64,000 bases of DNA from contig NC_133120.1 of NCBI RefSeq assembly GCF_033568475.1, forward strand, positions 87,066,151-87,130,150, given 5' to 3'. Below the pieces are notes generated by a model. It was given only the letters and a program-made list of their open reading frames with translations. It was not told where the DNA came from and searched no databases. Shown piece by piece: positions 29,401 through 40,187 of the stretch. This DNA comes from Henckelia pumila. Lineage: Eukaryota > Streptophyta > Magnoliopsida > Lamiales > Gesneriaceae. The position numbers and the translations under genes were made by a program. Within the stretch, counting starts at the first letter, position 1. Each line of letters begins with the position of its first letter.

Positions 29401-31127
29401 ACATTCAATGCAAAAGCTTCTAAGGTTTCATTCTTGAATATTTGCTGAGTCAACATAAACCAATTGTAATGTTCAGGTAACAATTCTTTCAGTACTCCCG
29501 ATCATCTAGTCCGACCACCTTCCAAGTTCCAAACTATGTGCGTAAGGGTTTTACACAACCCACTCTTATCAAGGTATGTTTAATACAATGGTTGTCATTT
29601 CCGGAACGACGACATGATTGATTGAGATATTCATCGAAATAGCAAAACACAAGCTCTGGGTAAATTCTCTCAAAAGGAAATTTTACATATACTATGAAAA
29701 CTGAAACTGAAAGTTGCGTTTAGAAGATATGTTTGATCTTTAGAGGGCACACACACAAAACCAAATACAAACCTCTTCCTGTTTCCATTTTGGAAGTAGC
29801 TCATTCAATGCCCGAGGCTCAAAAACATTCCCTGATAGTATATGAGCACCTAAAGACCAAACCACAAACAATGGTCACAGTTAAGTTGTTTAGAAAAATC
29901 AACATGCTGAACCAGAACATGTCACAAAGAGTAGGCATATTGATAAAGAATGAAGCTGATGTGAGTATGGACACATAAGCTGTAGTTTTAAAAAAAACAC
30001 TTGAATAAGTCCAGCTTTTCAAAGTGCTTTTATTAATAAAAAAACAGCAACAGTTTTGATGTTTATATAAATTTTGAAAGGTGATTTTGTTTTTATTTTT
30101 AAATAGATGTGGAAGCAGAAGCTAGAAAGCCAAAAATTACAGCTTTTAAAAAGTTAAATGCTTTTTTAAAACAACTTATATAACCAAACATTACATTTTT
30201 CAACATAAGCACCTTTATAAAAATAAAAAAATAAAAAAAAATAAACGTGCAGCTTCTACAATCAAAAGCACTCTGAGCAGATGAGAGAATTCAAGAAGGG
30301 AACTTGTAGTCCATTCTTCAAATCCATTCCCAAACACAAGTAAACGCTCGAAAGAAGAAGGCAAGACCGTTGGACACTTTATATAGACACAGAAACAGTC
30401 CCTGTTGTTAACGATCATCAAATTTTAATCCTACACACTATCTCCACATTAATACACTTGATAAAGCGTTCATAATACCAAGCTCAGCTCTCTTGATTAA
30501 AAAATTCAAATATTACAGTTAAAAAATTTCATACAAATGTAGATCACACAGAATATACTGGCTCTGCCTTTATCTAATTCGAACTGAATAGCTTCGTTTG
30601 CATATGCATATAATGAAATATTAAATTTGGCAGCTTAAAAAGAGAAGCAAAGACATACCAACTTCAGCTCCCTTCTCCACAACGCACACAGATAAATCAA
30701 CATCCTTTTCTTTGCATAGGTGCTTCAATCTTATAGCTGCAGACAACCCAGCAGGTCCTGCGCCTACAATCACCACATCATAATTTAAAGATTCTCTGCA
30801 CACCGATTCACCACTGAAACTCCTCACTGAACCAACAAAACTCTGAGGCCTCCAAAAACCAATACCGTAACGACAAAGTTCTCTAATTTTTGACGGGATT
30901 TTGGGGAACGCAGATGAGAAAAACCCATTTCTATTATGATCTAAAAGTTCGGTCTTTGCCGAATTTACAGAATGCCAACATGAATAAAGAACCTTGGGTT
31001 GCGCATACAAAGAGTGGAGGTTGCTATGTTCCAAAATAATGCGCAGTGGTGGAAAATGAATCGTAAAGGAGAAAAATTTTCTGCAAGATGATTTGGATTT
31101 GGAAGAGGAGGAGACAAGCTTGAGCAT
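23434..31127 (-). CDS. ETFQO: Electron transfer flavoprotein:ubiquinone oxidoreductase, mitochondrial
   Basis: Eighteen exons, all in phase, encode 649 residues: 30659-31127, 29773-29849, 28860-28966, 28333-28414, 28155-28263, 27986-28032, 27811-27885, 27535-27651, 26849-26917, 26524-26616, 26248-26350, 25338-25462, 24978-25027, 24831-24897, 24580-24659, 24309-24437, 24167-24233, 23434-23517. Residues 1-110 are rich in Ser, Arg and Lys, as in a mitochondrial presequence. The FAD dinucleotide motif VGAGPAG is at about 121-127. The C-terminus carries the 4Fe-4S cysteines (RYCPARVYE, then CLHCKACDIKDP). The enzyme sits on the inner mitochondrial membrane and passes electrons from ETF to ubiquinone. 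In plants it supports branched-chain amino acid and lysine breakdown during carbon starvation. The intron after exon 5 has a GC donor. Intron 1 carries a MITE. Confidence 0.95.
30019..30276. mobile_element. Candidate hAT-like MITE in intron 1 of ETFQO
   Basis: The left end AAAGTGCTTTTATT and the reverse complement of the right end AGAGTGCTTTTGATTGTAG share AGTGCTTTT. Inward motifs include CAGCTTTT and AAGCACC. AT-rich and non-coding, of a type common in plant introns. Target duplication unresolved. Confidence 0.45.
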
Positions 31128-31325
31128 GATTTTGCACTGGTAGGAAGAAGCGAAAACTGGAAGATGTGAAATTATATTTGATTATGTATTTCAATTGAGA
31201 GTTGATATTATGTTATCAACATTCCTTTTTTTTTTTTTTTTTTTATTTTAAGCGTAAAATATGTGTTTAATTTATTAAAAATGGAATATAAATATCAATT
31301 TTTACTTCAATTTTTAAAATTTCCA

Positions 31326-31849
31326 GGCTTCGTTTGGTACCGTTATTAATAATCTATGTATAAAATTATCATGTCTAATCACACGTTCTTCTCGTCATAT
31401 TATTTATCCATCTATTAATTATAATTTTACATCAATCAAATCATTAATTATTTATCTTATCCAGGCTTCGTTTGGTACCGTTATTAATAATCTATGTATA
31501 AAATTATCATGTCTAATCACACGTTCTTCTCGTCATATTATTTATCCATCTATTAATTATAATTTTACATCAATCAAATCATTAATTATTTATCTTACAT
31601 CAATCAAATCATTGAATTGAAATTAATATATTACCCCTTATAAATAATATTATTTATATATTTTTATTATTATTAAAAAGATAATATGATAATTTATCAT
31701 TTTTATATAAAATTTAATCAATCAAATCAAATAAACTATAATATATCAATCAAATCAAATATCAACTATCATTTTTTATTTATTTTTTATTACATTACAT
31801 TACTTATCTATATATTATTTATCCCATCACCCGTACCAAACTGAGCCCC
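31326..31849 (+). mobile_element. MITE family A, copy 3, with a 138-bp internal tandem duplication
   Basis: The ends are GGCTTCGTTTGGTACC and (reverse complement of the right) GGGGCTCAGTTTGGTACGG. The first 138 bp (31323-31460) are repeated almost perfectly from 31461, so the left terminus occurs twice. The rest matches copies 1 and 2. It lies just upstream of ETFQO. Confidence 0.8.
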
Positions 31850-32051
31850 AAAGTATTATTAATCTACTGATATATATTTATCTAATCCTCATAATTTTTG
31901 TTATTTTTAAAATAATTATTTTCAATTTTTACTAAAAAATATTTAAAAAATTAAATATAGATAGAGAAATGATAGAATTTTAAAATATAGAAAAGGATAA
32001 GATTGAAGATTAAAATAAGATTTGATTGTATTTTTTTAAAGTAATTAAAGT

Positions 32052-32319
32052 TGGGCTAATTGCATTAATCTTCCCCATAAAAAGTCTAAAAATCATAAAA
32101 TCCTCTAAGAAATATTAATAGGCTAATGCATCCCTTAGTTTTTTAAAATGTAGCACATTTCATCCCTATGTTATACAAACTCGGACACATTTATATCCTC
32201 TCATAGGGGTTTTTATGCTAATTTTTTTAAAACATAGGGTCTAACATGCTATTAATTTTACACAGGGTTTTTTTATGTCTTTTAGACTTTTCACAGGGGG
32301 TGTGAATGCAATTAGCCCA
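32052..32319. mobile_element. hAT-type MITE with 8-bp target duplication
   Basis: The terminal inverted repeats are TGGGCTAATTGCATT at the left and AATGCAATTAGCCCA at the right. Exact 8-bp direct repeats ATTAAAGT flank it at 32044-32051 and 32320-32327. Length is 268 bp with no coding frame. An 8-bp duplication is typical of hAT elements. Both ends and the duplication are read directly. Confidence 0.9.
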
Positions 32320-32327
32320 ATTAAAGT

Positions 32328-33281
32328 TTCACCAAATTAGACCGCAAATTAGTTGATAAAGTTATGGAATGTAATTTAATTGAAACCAGTATTTATTGCA
32401 CGCATTGCGTGCTAAACAATTCGTTTTTTAATAATAAAATTATGTTCTAATTAAAATTGTCAAATAAATTGATTGTATTATATATTAAATACAAAAATTG
32501 GGAAAAAAAATAATTAAATAAAAAAAAAGAAATTGAGATAGTGGAGGAAAACGTTTTAAGGTGTGTGTGTGTGTTTTTTTTATAAAAAAAAATTTATATT
32601 TTGTGGGCATGTCTCTTACATAATAATAGTAATAAATAAGTAAAATTATTTATTCTTTAACCAATTTATTATCTGATTATATTAATTTAATAGCATGCTC
32701 AAGCAAACATGATATATTTTTGTCTCAAATTATGAAAATTCATAATATAACCTAAATTTAATTGAAAATTAATCGTTTGAAACTAAATTCTTGTATTTCT
32801 TAAAATAAAATTTACCAGGAAATCGATTTGACCCGAAAATTATAATTTAGTTTTTTAAATATAATTATAATAAATATTAATAGTAAGTTTCATAATATTT
32901 TATTTTAATAAAATCTAATTAAATTAATTTATATAAAATATCATCTAATTATTCCAAAATTAAATATAGTTAGGAATAAAATATATATTTCCTTCTTGGG
33001 TTTGTCCTATGAAAAATATAGTGGAATGAATTAAATTTGATAGTTAGTTTCACAATTACTCGAGTTTTTCCATTACAACTAATATTAAAAAAAAATTCCC
33101 CATCAAACCAATCATCGTAACATTGTAATTTATAATATAACAAAAGAAAGTAATAATCTAATGACATGAAAAACAAAGAACAAATTATAATTTAAGGTTG
33201 AATACACAGAGAGTATAATGCCATATTTCCTCTAACAATGATCACCAATCATACAAGATTGGATCAAATTCATACATGTAA
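32328..33281. other. Intergenic, 3' flank of the strictosidine-synthase-like gene
   Basis: Very AT-rich, with a short (GT)n tract before a T run at about 32560-32580. No gene seen. Confidence 0.6.
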
Positions 33282-34795
33282 CTAAATTTGCAGAGGATAA
33301 GGAAGAGTTGTAATATGGTTGTGAGCCACAGTTCCAATCCACAACTTCCCATTTACCTCTTTCACTTCGCTCACCAACTTCATCACAGCACCTTCCTTGT
33401 CTTCAAGAACATCCAGAATGTCCCCTTCATCGTTCAGCTTTGATATCACAGTATACATTCTCATCCCCGCCATTCTAGCCAGATATCTCATCGGGATCGG
33501 TAGCCGGAAGTACACGCTTCTCAGCCATGGGTTGTGGACGAGAATCTCTTGTGCACGAGTCCTGCAGCAGTCTATCGCCACCCAAAAATCTCCCTTGTCG
33601 TTTATTCTCACGTTGTCTGGGAATCCCGGTAGATTTGCAACAAGTTGTGTCGTGCCCGTTTTCGGACCCTTTAAGAAGTATTTCATGATCCTGTGACATG
33701 GTTAGGAATCCGATCACATCATGTTTATGTAGTATGTATAAGGCCACACAGGTCTTGATAATATAATAACAGAGTACTCTGCTTGCCTGCAATTTGTAGT
33801 CTCCGTGTAGAGTAGAAAAGATTGGTCTTTTGAGAATTGGACTCCATTAGGAAATGCTAATCCTTCCAACACAACATGTGTTGTTTTTGTTGGAGGGTCA
33901 TATCTAAGAAGTCTCCCACTTGCTTCCCCTTCCAACAAGATGAAGAAATGGTTCCTGCATTCAAGATTTTGTTTTGTAATTACTTGCCAAAATTGAGGTA
34001 CCAAATCAGTTTAAACATCTTAATCATACTAGGATCTTACACCCTATTGTACTTCTTGCTAGTATCCGTGAAAAAGATGGATCCATTGCTATGAATATCA
34101 AGGTCGTTGGCAAAAAGAATAGGCGTGCCATCGTCGACCTGCGTCGCCAAAGGCGTGGCCAGGCCTCCTTCGGGACCTACCACTAGTAGGCCATAATAAG
34201 CATCAGCAATATACAGGTCTCCGCTTTTAGCGTCGAACCTCAGGCCAAGAGGTCGCCCGCAATCTGACTCGGACTTCCATTGCTTTGCTGTAGTTGAATC
34301 GACACCTTTTGCACATAGTTTCTCAGACCTGCGACATGCAGAGTTGCATAAAATGGTTACTTAATTAATTAACTCTATCCATGCTTTTTGTGCTTATATA
34401 TATTTGGTGCAAAAATGAACTTACCAATTAGGTGTAACTAGTGCAAATGTTTCCCACCCAACATCTTCCCCCATCCACCTAACCACACGCCCATCAGCTA
34501 GTCCAGCATATGGACCACGACCCCGAGAATCAAATTCCAACGACTCCGGCCCGAAAACCTCATCCTTAAACTCCAATATCCCTAGTCCAAGCCGGCTCCG
34601 GTTATCCCCCGGCCAACTCTCCATGACTTGGTGGTAACGTGCGATGTCGTTCTTTACCGGCCTAAAGTCTTTTCCCCCGACGGGACTCAACCCGAACGGG
34701 TCCATAACCATAAAGCTTAATGCCAACACAAATAGCACAAGATATGGATGCTGCAATAGAATCCCATCTTTTATTTGCAATGTTCTTGTCTCCAT
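33282..34795 (-). CDS. Strictosidine-synthase-like (SSL / adipocyte plasma membrane-associated protein-like)
   Basis: Four exons on the minus strand, 34425-34795, 34041-34328, 33787-33954 and 33282-33690, join in phase to 411 residues. The N-terminus has one hydrophobic segment (about residues 12-28), a signal anchor typical of these proteins. Family blocks follow: PESLEFDSRGRGPYAGLADG, CGRPLGLRFD, LYIADAYYGLLVV, FANDLDIHSNGSIFFTDTS, GRLLRYDPPTKTTHVVLEGL, LPGFPDNVRIN, LWIGTVAHN. This is the six-bladed beta-propeller fold of strictosidine synthase. Most SSL proteins lack the alkaloid enzyme activity, and this one should not be called strictosidine synthase. The start at 34795 is the ATG closest to the hydrophobic segment; the frame stays open to 35065. 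Intron 3 has a GC donor with an in-frame GT alternative. Confidence 0.88.
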
Positions 34796-36041
34796 TTGGG
34801 ATGAAGGAAAGTAAGTGTGTTTTGTGCCACTGTTTTGCGGCAATTCATGTCGAGCAATGTTGTGAAATGGTAATATAGGATTTGGACTCTTTAAATTCAT
34901 GTGAGAATCGTGAGACATTTTGTGGTTTGGGAGTAGATTCTTCATGGATTTGGTGTTTATTTGTTTTTGTTGATAATTTGACATAGGACGTGACAAAAAT
35001 ATACATTTATTATAACTTTGAGGGTGACCAACTAGGGATGGCAACTGGCAAGGAGATGGACTCATCTCGCTTAAAAAAAAAAAGAAAAGAAACTTATTTT
35101 TCTCTATTTAAAACCCGTGGTCCAATTCAAATTGAGTCACTTAATTTATCTTTTCTCAATTTAATTAGAGAAAGTAAATAACTTATTCTAAAAAATTCAG
35201 GTAAAATGATAAAAATATTGAAATTTGATTCTATTTATTATTTTTACAAAATTAAATTACTCTTTTTTCGGAAAAAAAAATTAATTAATTAAAATATTCC
35301 CTTTACTTTGATGTTGGCATTTCTGGATTAAAGTCTGAATGGGTTCTCAACTTTGCGTGAGGAACCCAACTTATGTTTGATAAATCAAAGAAACACAGCC
35401 TACCATATTGCAATCTCACGCACGAATCCAACCAAGAATTTGGTGCCTGTAACGATCCCAACTTGGCAATTTCATTTCAGTGATCGGAACCCTAATATCA
35501 AAATTCAGTTTTTTTTTCCCCAGCTGGATTAAGGTTTAGTCTCGCAATTCGGTCTCTGTTCCTCTTTTTCTTTTTTCTTTTTTTTTTATCATGTGATTGT
35601 TTCTGTGATCAATTTATTTCTTTGCAATTTCGTTGTTTGGGCCTGTGAATTTTGCCATTTTTTCCACGCAGATCATTTATGGGTTTGTGTAGGGCATGTT
35701 ATGTTGCTTTCCTTGGGTTCAGGTGTTGTGCTCGAATCTTGTATGTGAATGATTGGATTTTTAGTATCTCCATTGAGAGTGAAGAGGTTAATGAATGTTT
35801 ATAAGATTATGCAATCATTGTTAAGTTCAAGTGACCATTAGTCTTGAATTTGATTATAATGGTGTATAAATTTGTGAAAAGTTTTTATTCTATTTTTCCC
35901 CCCCTTTTTTTGGTTCGTGGTATGCACGTCTGTTGTTGGATTGATGTTCTTGAAAAATTATATTTGTGCATTCTTTCTGTAGCTGCCCACTTTTTGATTT
36001 CTCCCTCCATAACAATTTGCTGACAGGTGATTTATCTTAGC
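34796..36041. promoter_or_regulatory. Divergent upstream region of the SSL (-) and CW14-like (+) genes
   Basis: Both genes start outward from here. The right end shows a splice acceptor just before 36027 (TGACAG), so the plus-strand gene probably has an intron in its 5' UTR, starting in the T-rich region near 35550-35600. No certain TATA box. Confidence 0.5.
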
Positions 36042-36992
36042 ATGGGATATTCTGAAAAGAACCAGGATCAGGAATGGATTGAGAGAGTTAAATCAGAAGG
36101 CGCTATCCCTCTTCTCGAGCCAGATAACTGTTCTAATGGCTGGGCTTCTCCTCCTGGAGATGTTTTCTTGGTTAGAGGACCAGAATACCTGAAGACGAAG
36201 GCTAAGATCCCTGGTGGGGATTATTTGCTGAAGCCTATAGGTTTTGACTGGATCAAAGGAACGGCAAAAGTTGCTGAGCTGTTGAGCAATCCCAAAAATC
36301 GCATTAGGAGAATTCTTGATGAGGAGTTTGCAAAGGGTAATAAGCCTTTTGTCTGGGCTTTCAATTTACAAGTCTCGAGTAAAGACAACTATAGCGCTGT
36401 TGCATATTTCGTGGACAGTGAACCTAGACTAGAAGACTCACTAATTACCCGATTCATTAACGGTGATGATGGATTCAGAAATTCAAGATTAAAATTGATA
36501 GCGAATATTGTCCAAGGCCCTTGGATTGTGAGAAAAGCTGTTGGTGAGCAGGCTATCTGCATTATTGGTCGGGCTCTTACTTGCAAGTATAGTACTGGAG
36601 AGAACTTCATGGAAGTTGACATTGATATCGGGTCTTCAATGGTTGCAAATGCAATTGTTCATCTAGCATTTGGGTACTTGACCACCCTTACAGTTGATTT
36701 AGCTTTCCTTATTGAAGGTCAAACCGAATCAGAGCTCCCAGAGCGAATCTTAGGAGCTGTAAGATTCTCTGAGCTGAATACTGTATCAGCCAGGTCAGTT
36801 GAACTGCCTCCTGAAGGAAGCACGTGGAATTTGCAGTCATCTCTGCCTACCAGTTTCTGGAAATCAGTTGGGCAGGGATTTTCACAACTTCTGAATCCTA
36901 GTGGTCAAGGGAGTGATTCCAATTCAAGTGCATCGTATGTCAATGGGGTCATTGATCATGACAAAAATAGTGAAGATCTGAAGAAACAATAG
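36042..36992 (+). CDS. CW14-like protein with EDR2 C-terminal (DUF1336) domain
   Basis: A single uninterrupted frame of 316 residues beginning MGYSEKNQDQEWIERVKSEG. The DUF1336 domain covers nearly all of it, with WASPPGDVFLVRGPEYLKTK, KIPGGDYLLKPIGFDW, FVWAFNLQV, IVQGPWIVRKAVGEQAICIIG and FMEVDIDIGSS. This is the short form (domain alone), unlike EDR2 itself, which adds PH and START domains. The biochemical role of the short form is not known; EDR2 limits defence-related cell death, and a lipid-binding role is inferred. The codons from 36027 are open but begin GTG, so the ATG at 36042 is the start. The Ser/Asn-rich C-terminus is poorly conserved. Confidence 0.93.
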   Translation: MGYSEKNQDQEWIERVKSEGAIPLLEPDNCSNGWASPPGDVFLVRGPEYLKTKAKIPGGDYLLKPIGFDWIKGTAKVAELLSNPKNRIRRILDEEFAKGNKPFVWAFNLQVSSKDNYSAVAYFVDSEPRLEDSLITRFINGDDGFRNSRLKLIANIVQGPWIVRKAVGEQAICIIGRALTCKYSTGENFMEVDIDIGSSMVANAIVHLAFGYLTTLTVDLAFLIEGQTESELPERILGAVRFSELNTVSARSVELPPEGSTWNLQSSLPTSFWKSVGQGFSQLLNPSGQGSDSNSSASYVNGVIDHDKNSEDLKKQ

Positions 36993-38573
36993 GTACAAAT
37001 CTTCAATCTCTCAAGTAGATTACCTTCATAGGTCATATACTTCTGAATCCGTGTTGGGTGATTACCCTTGTAAAATTTTGATCACTGTGGCATAGTTCAT
37101 GTAGTTAGTCCTTTTTGGATGAGTTTCCCTCGTTTTCATATGTTTTTGATTGGCTATTGTTGTCGAGGTGCCTACCAGGATTAATGCTGATCATCTTTCC
37201 TTTTTAACCAAATGATGTTGTATAGCACTTGAATCCTGGGAAACTGCGTGTCTATGTGCTTTTTTGGTGCCGACGAATCAGGTCTACAAGGAATTCCATG
37301 ATAACACATTATATATCATTTTGAGAAATTTTTTTGGAGCGAATTAAGAATGAATGTGCCTGAATGACTTCTTATTGCTAGCAATGCTTTCAGTTATTTG
37401 GATTTGAATAATGAAAATGCATTTCTTTTTCCACCACGACCTTCAAAATAACTACTGCTATTCTTGGCCACTGTCTTCTATTCTGTCAGTATCTTGACGT
37501 ATATGCCATCCATGAAGCTGATGCTAGATGCTACATAAACTCTTCTGTTGCTGCTATTCTTGCAACTATGGATTCTGACATCAAAATGTCTAACTTCTTG
37601 TAAACTATTTGTATGCATGCTAAATATTTGAAGTCATCTTGATGTGTCAGTATACTTTATATGGTAAATTAACAATGGCCAATTATTTTGACAGGTGCAG
37701 ATTGGATTTCTTTCATTAAACACCGGGTGAAATGAAGTATTTGAGCTGGATGGTCCTCGGTGCTATTTAATCCTCTTTTGTGCTTTGCTTCTTCCTTTTT
37801 CCTATTCGTTGCTGTATATGATATAGAAACGCACTGCCGGGGCTGTTAAAAGTTCATTCGTTTAGCATTTGACACCAGCTTTAACTTTGATTACACTATG
37901 ATTCAGAATTCTTTCATCCGTCAATAGAAATAACCTTTTGCTTCTTTGGAGAATAATTGCACGATCAATGTTTTTTGTGCACCTAGTCGTAGCAGCGATT
38001 GTCATAAGCTTGTACAGTATAATGATCGAATCGGAACAAACTAAAATTGATATAAAAACCAACTTCATGGATTCTAACTCAAAACAGTTTAGCAATAATT
38101 GGAAGGGAGATTTTTGGGTTACATTATTCGCACGAAGCATCGACTTTATTCCATATGTATCTTGTTTAATTAGTTGCCTCTGTGCCAGTAACATTTATGA
38201 CACAATTTTAAAATTTTTAATTTTATTTTATTAATATAGAATCGGCGACAGTTCTTAACGTACGCAATATCTACATTTAAATCACCTTTGAATGTGTTTA
38301 TGCTTTCCATCATATTCAAGGCATGTTATTTAGCTTATTGGTGTGGAAACCTCTGCTAATCAAACGATGGAAACGCATCAAAACCAACTAATATGTATGT
38401 ATTATATATATATATCAAAATTCAGCAATTTCATAAACCAACCAAAATTTCAGAAACAAACAAACAAACAAAACCAACACTAATAAAATCTCGACAAAAA
38501 TTCACCTAACTCAACCATAAAAATCTAATCTAATGTAAGTAACAAACATCAAAAAAATAAATGCATGAGTCCC
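36993..38573. other. Convergent intergenic region
   Basis: Contains the 3' UTR of the CW14-like gene; a possible 3' UTR intron ends at TGACAG near 37694. Two overlapping open frames at 37862-38234 on opposite strands match no family I know and are treated as chance. Confidence 0.5.
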
Positions 38574-40079
38574 TTAGTAAGCGGGACTACATGCTACCTC
38601 CATGTAGTGGTATATATTTTTCTTTGCGAATGATAGATCTTTAATGGTGGGCAAGCAGTCGTTTGTCAAGATGGCGAATCCGATGCAACAGCCTGCTCCA
38701 TCAGTCATGAACCCATTGCTGATGTTTTGTGGAACGAACTCCCTTTCTGCTTCTGAAGTATTACTTGCATCAGAAACATGTGGTTTTTTTGGATTGCATG
38801 AATCATATAACACCGTGTCTATCGAACATGTCGAGGGGCGGGTGTGATGGAACGGTGATGGTGATGGTGTTGGAACATCAGGAGATGGTGATGGTGATGG
38901 AGATGGGGTTGGAACATCAGGAGATGGTGATGGAGATGGCGGTGATGGTGATGGTGTTGGGGTTGAAACATCAGGAGATGGAGCCGGTGATGGAGATGGC
39001 GGTAATGGTGATGGGGTTGGAACATCAGGAGATGGAGCTGGTGATGGAGATGGCGGTGATGGTGTTGGAACATCAGGAGATGGAGATGGCGGTGATGGTG
39101 CTGGGGGTGGAACATCAGGAGATGGAGCCGGTGATGGAGATGGCGGTGATGGTGTTGGGGTTGGAACATCGGGAGCTGGTGTTGGAGATGGCGGTGATGG
39201 TGTTGGGGATGGAACATCAGGAGATGGAGCCGGTGATGGAGATGGCGGTGATGGTGTTGGGGTTGGAACATCGGGAGATGGAGCTGGTGTTGGAGATGGC
39301 GGTGATGGTGTTGGGGATGGAACATCAGGAGATGGAGCCGGTGATGGAGATGGCGGTGATGGTGTTGGGGTTGGAACATCGGGAGATGGAGCTGGTGTTG
39401 GAGATGGCGGTGATGGTGTTGGGGATGGAACATCAGGAGATGGAGCTGGTGATGGAGATGGAGGTGATGGTGTTGGGGTTGGAGCTGGTGTTGGAGATGG
39501 CGGTGATGGTGTTGGGACATCAGGAGATGGAACTGGTGATGGAGATGACGGTCATGGTGTTGGGGTTGGAACATAAGGAGATGGAGACGGTGTTGGAACA
39601 TCTGGAGAAGGTGATGGCGATGGTGTTGGGACATCTGGAGAAGGTGATGGGGTTGGGGAGTCGGGAGATGGAGATGGAGATGGCGGTAATGTGTCAGGAG
39701 ATGGTTTTGGGGTTGGGGTGATTGGAGATGGCGACGGCGACGGCACTGGAGGAGGTAGAGGCGGCAAAGGCTTACGACCATCATCACAAATATTCTTCAC
39801 AACTTGAAGCAATTTACGGTCCATGGGATTCAAGCTGCTCATGTAGCAATGTTTGGTGATCTTTCTAACTTGCAAGCAGCAGTATGCACGTATATCTTGC
39901 AGTTCCGGAAGAAAAAAATCTGATTTTCCACAAGTATCCAAAAGTTCGCTCACCGATTGACATATTTTATGTGGATTCGATGATGACACACGAGGTGATG
40001 GTGGAAGAGGCGAACTTTGGCTTAGTGACAGAAGAATATACAACGGCAAAAAGAAAACTATCAGTTTTTTTGATACCAT
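38574..40079 (-). pseudogene. Secreted Cys6-(Pro/Ser)n-Cys6 protein interrupted by one in-frame TGA
   Basis: From the ATG at 40079 the minus frame encodes a signal peptide (about residues 1-22, LIVFFLPLYILLSLS), a domain with six cysteines (C40, C50, C67, C68, C78, C98; spacing C-x9-C-x16-CC-x9-C-x19-C), and a long PSP/PTP/SPD linker. It stops at TGA 39552-39554 after 175 residues. The same frame then stays open for 325 more codons to TAA at 38574. That part continues the linker and ends in a second six-cysteine domain (C418, C428, C464, C465, C475, C497; C-x9-C-x35-CC-x9-C-x21-C). The spacing resembles the prolamin-like/ECA1 fold of small secreted plant proteins. The equivalent codon in neighbouring repeats is TCA, so one base separates this from an intact 501-residue protein. 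It may be a pseudogene, a truncated allele or a base error. The linker suggests cell-wall glycosylation. Confidence 0.75.
38855..39720 (-). repeat. In-frame minisatellite encoding the Pro/Ser linker
   Basis: Tandem variants of a unit built from GATGGCGGTGATGGTGTTGG and GGAACATCAGGAGATGGAGC. Unit lengths are multiples of three, so the SPDVPTPSPPSPAP pattern stays in frame throughout. Long open frames on the plus strand and in a second minus frame are by-products. Confidence 0.9.
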
Positions 40080-40098
40080 TGTATAACTTTCTATTACT

Positions 40099-40187
40099 AT
40101 GGGAATGAAGAATGAATAATACGATTAGTGGTCTGGGAATGAAGAATGAATAATACGAATAATGGTCTGGGAATGAAGAATGAATAA
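40099..40187 (+). repeat. 34-bp tandem repeat in the 5' flank of the Cys6 gene
   Basis: Two full copies and one partial copy of a 34-bp unit starting GGGAATGAAGAATGAATAAT and ending TGGTCT. It lies 20-110 bp upstream of the ATG at 40079, so it is in the leader or core promoter. Confidence 0.85.

Noticed and set aside
33282-34795. True strictosidine synthase and a possible alkaloid gene cluster
   Set aside because: The sequence fits the SSL/APMAP branch with an N-terminal anchor, and no other alkaloid gene is nearby.
37862-38234. Overlapping frames of about 100 codons on both strands
   Set aside because: No family resemblance, no splice or start support, in a 3' flank.
38729-39721. Long plus-strand frame rich in Met, Glu and Val over the minisatellite
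   Set aside because: It is an alternative reading of the Pro/Ser repeat. The minus frame has the signal peptide and cysteine domains.
38819-39787. Minus-strand His/Leu-rich frame of 322 codons
   Set aside because: Shifted frame of the same repeat, with no start context or domain.
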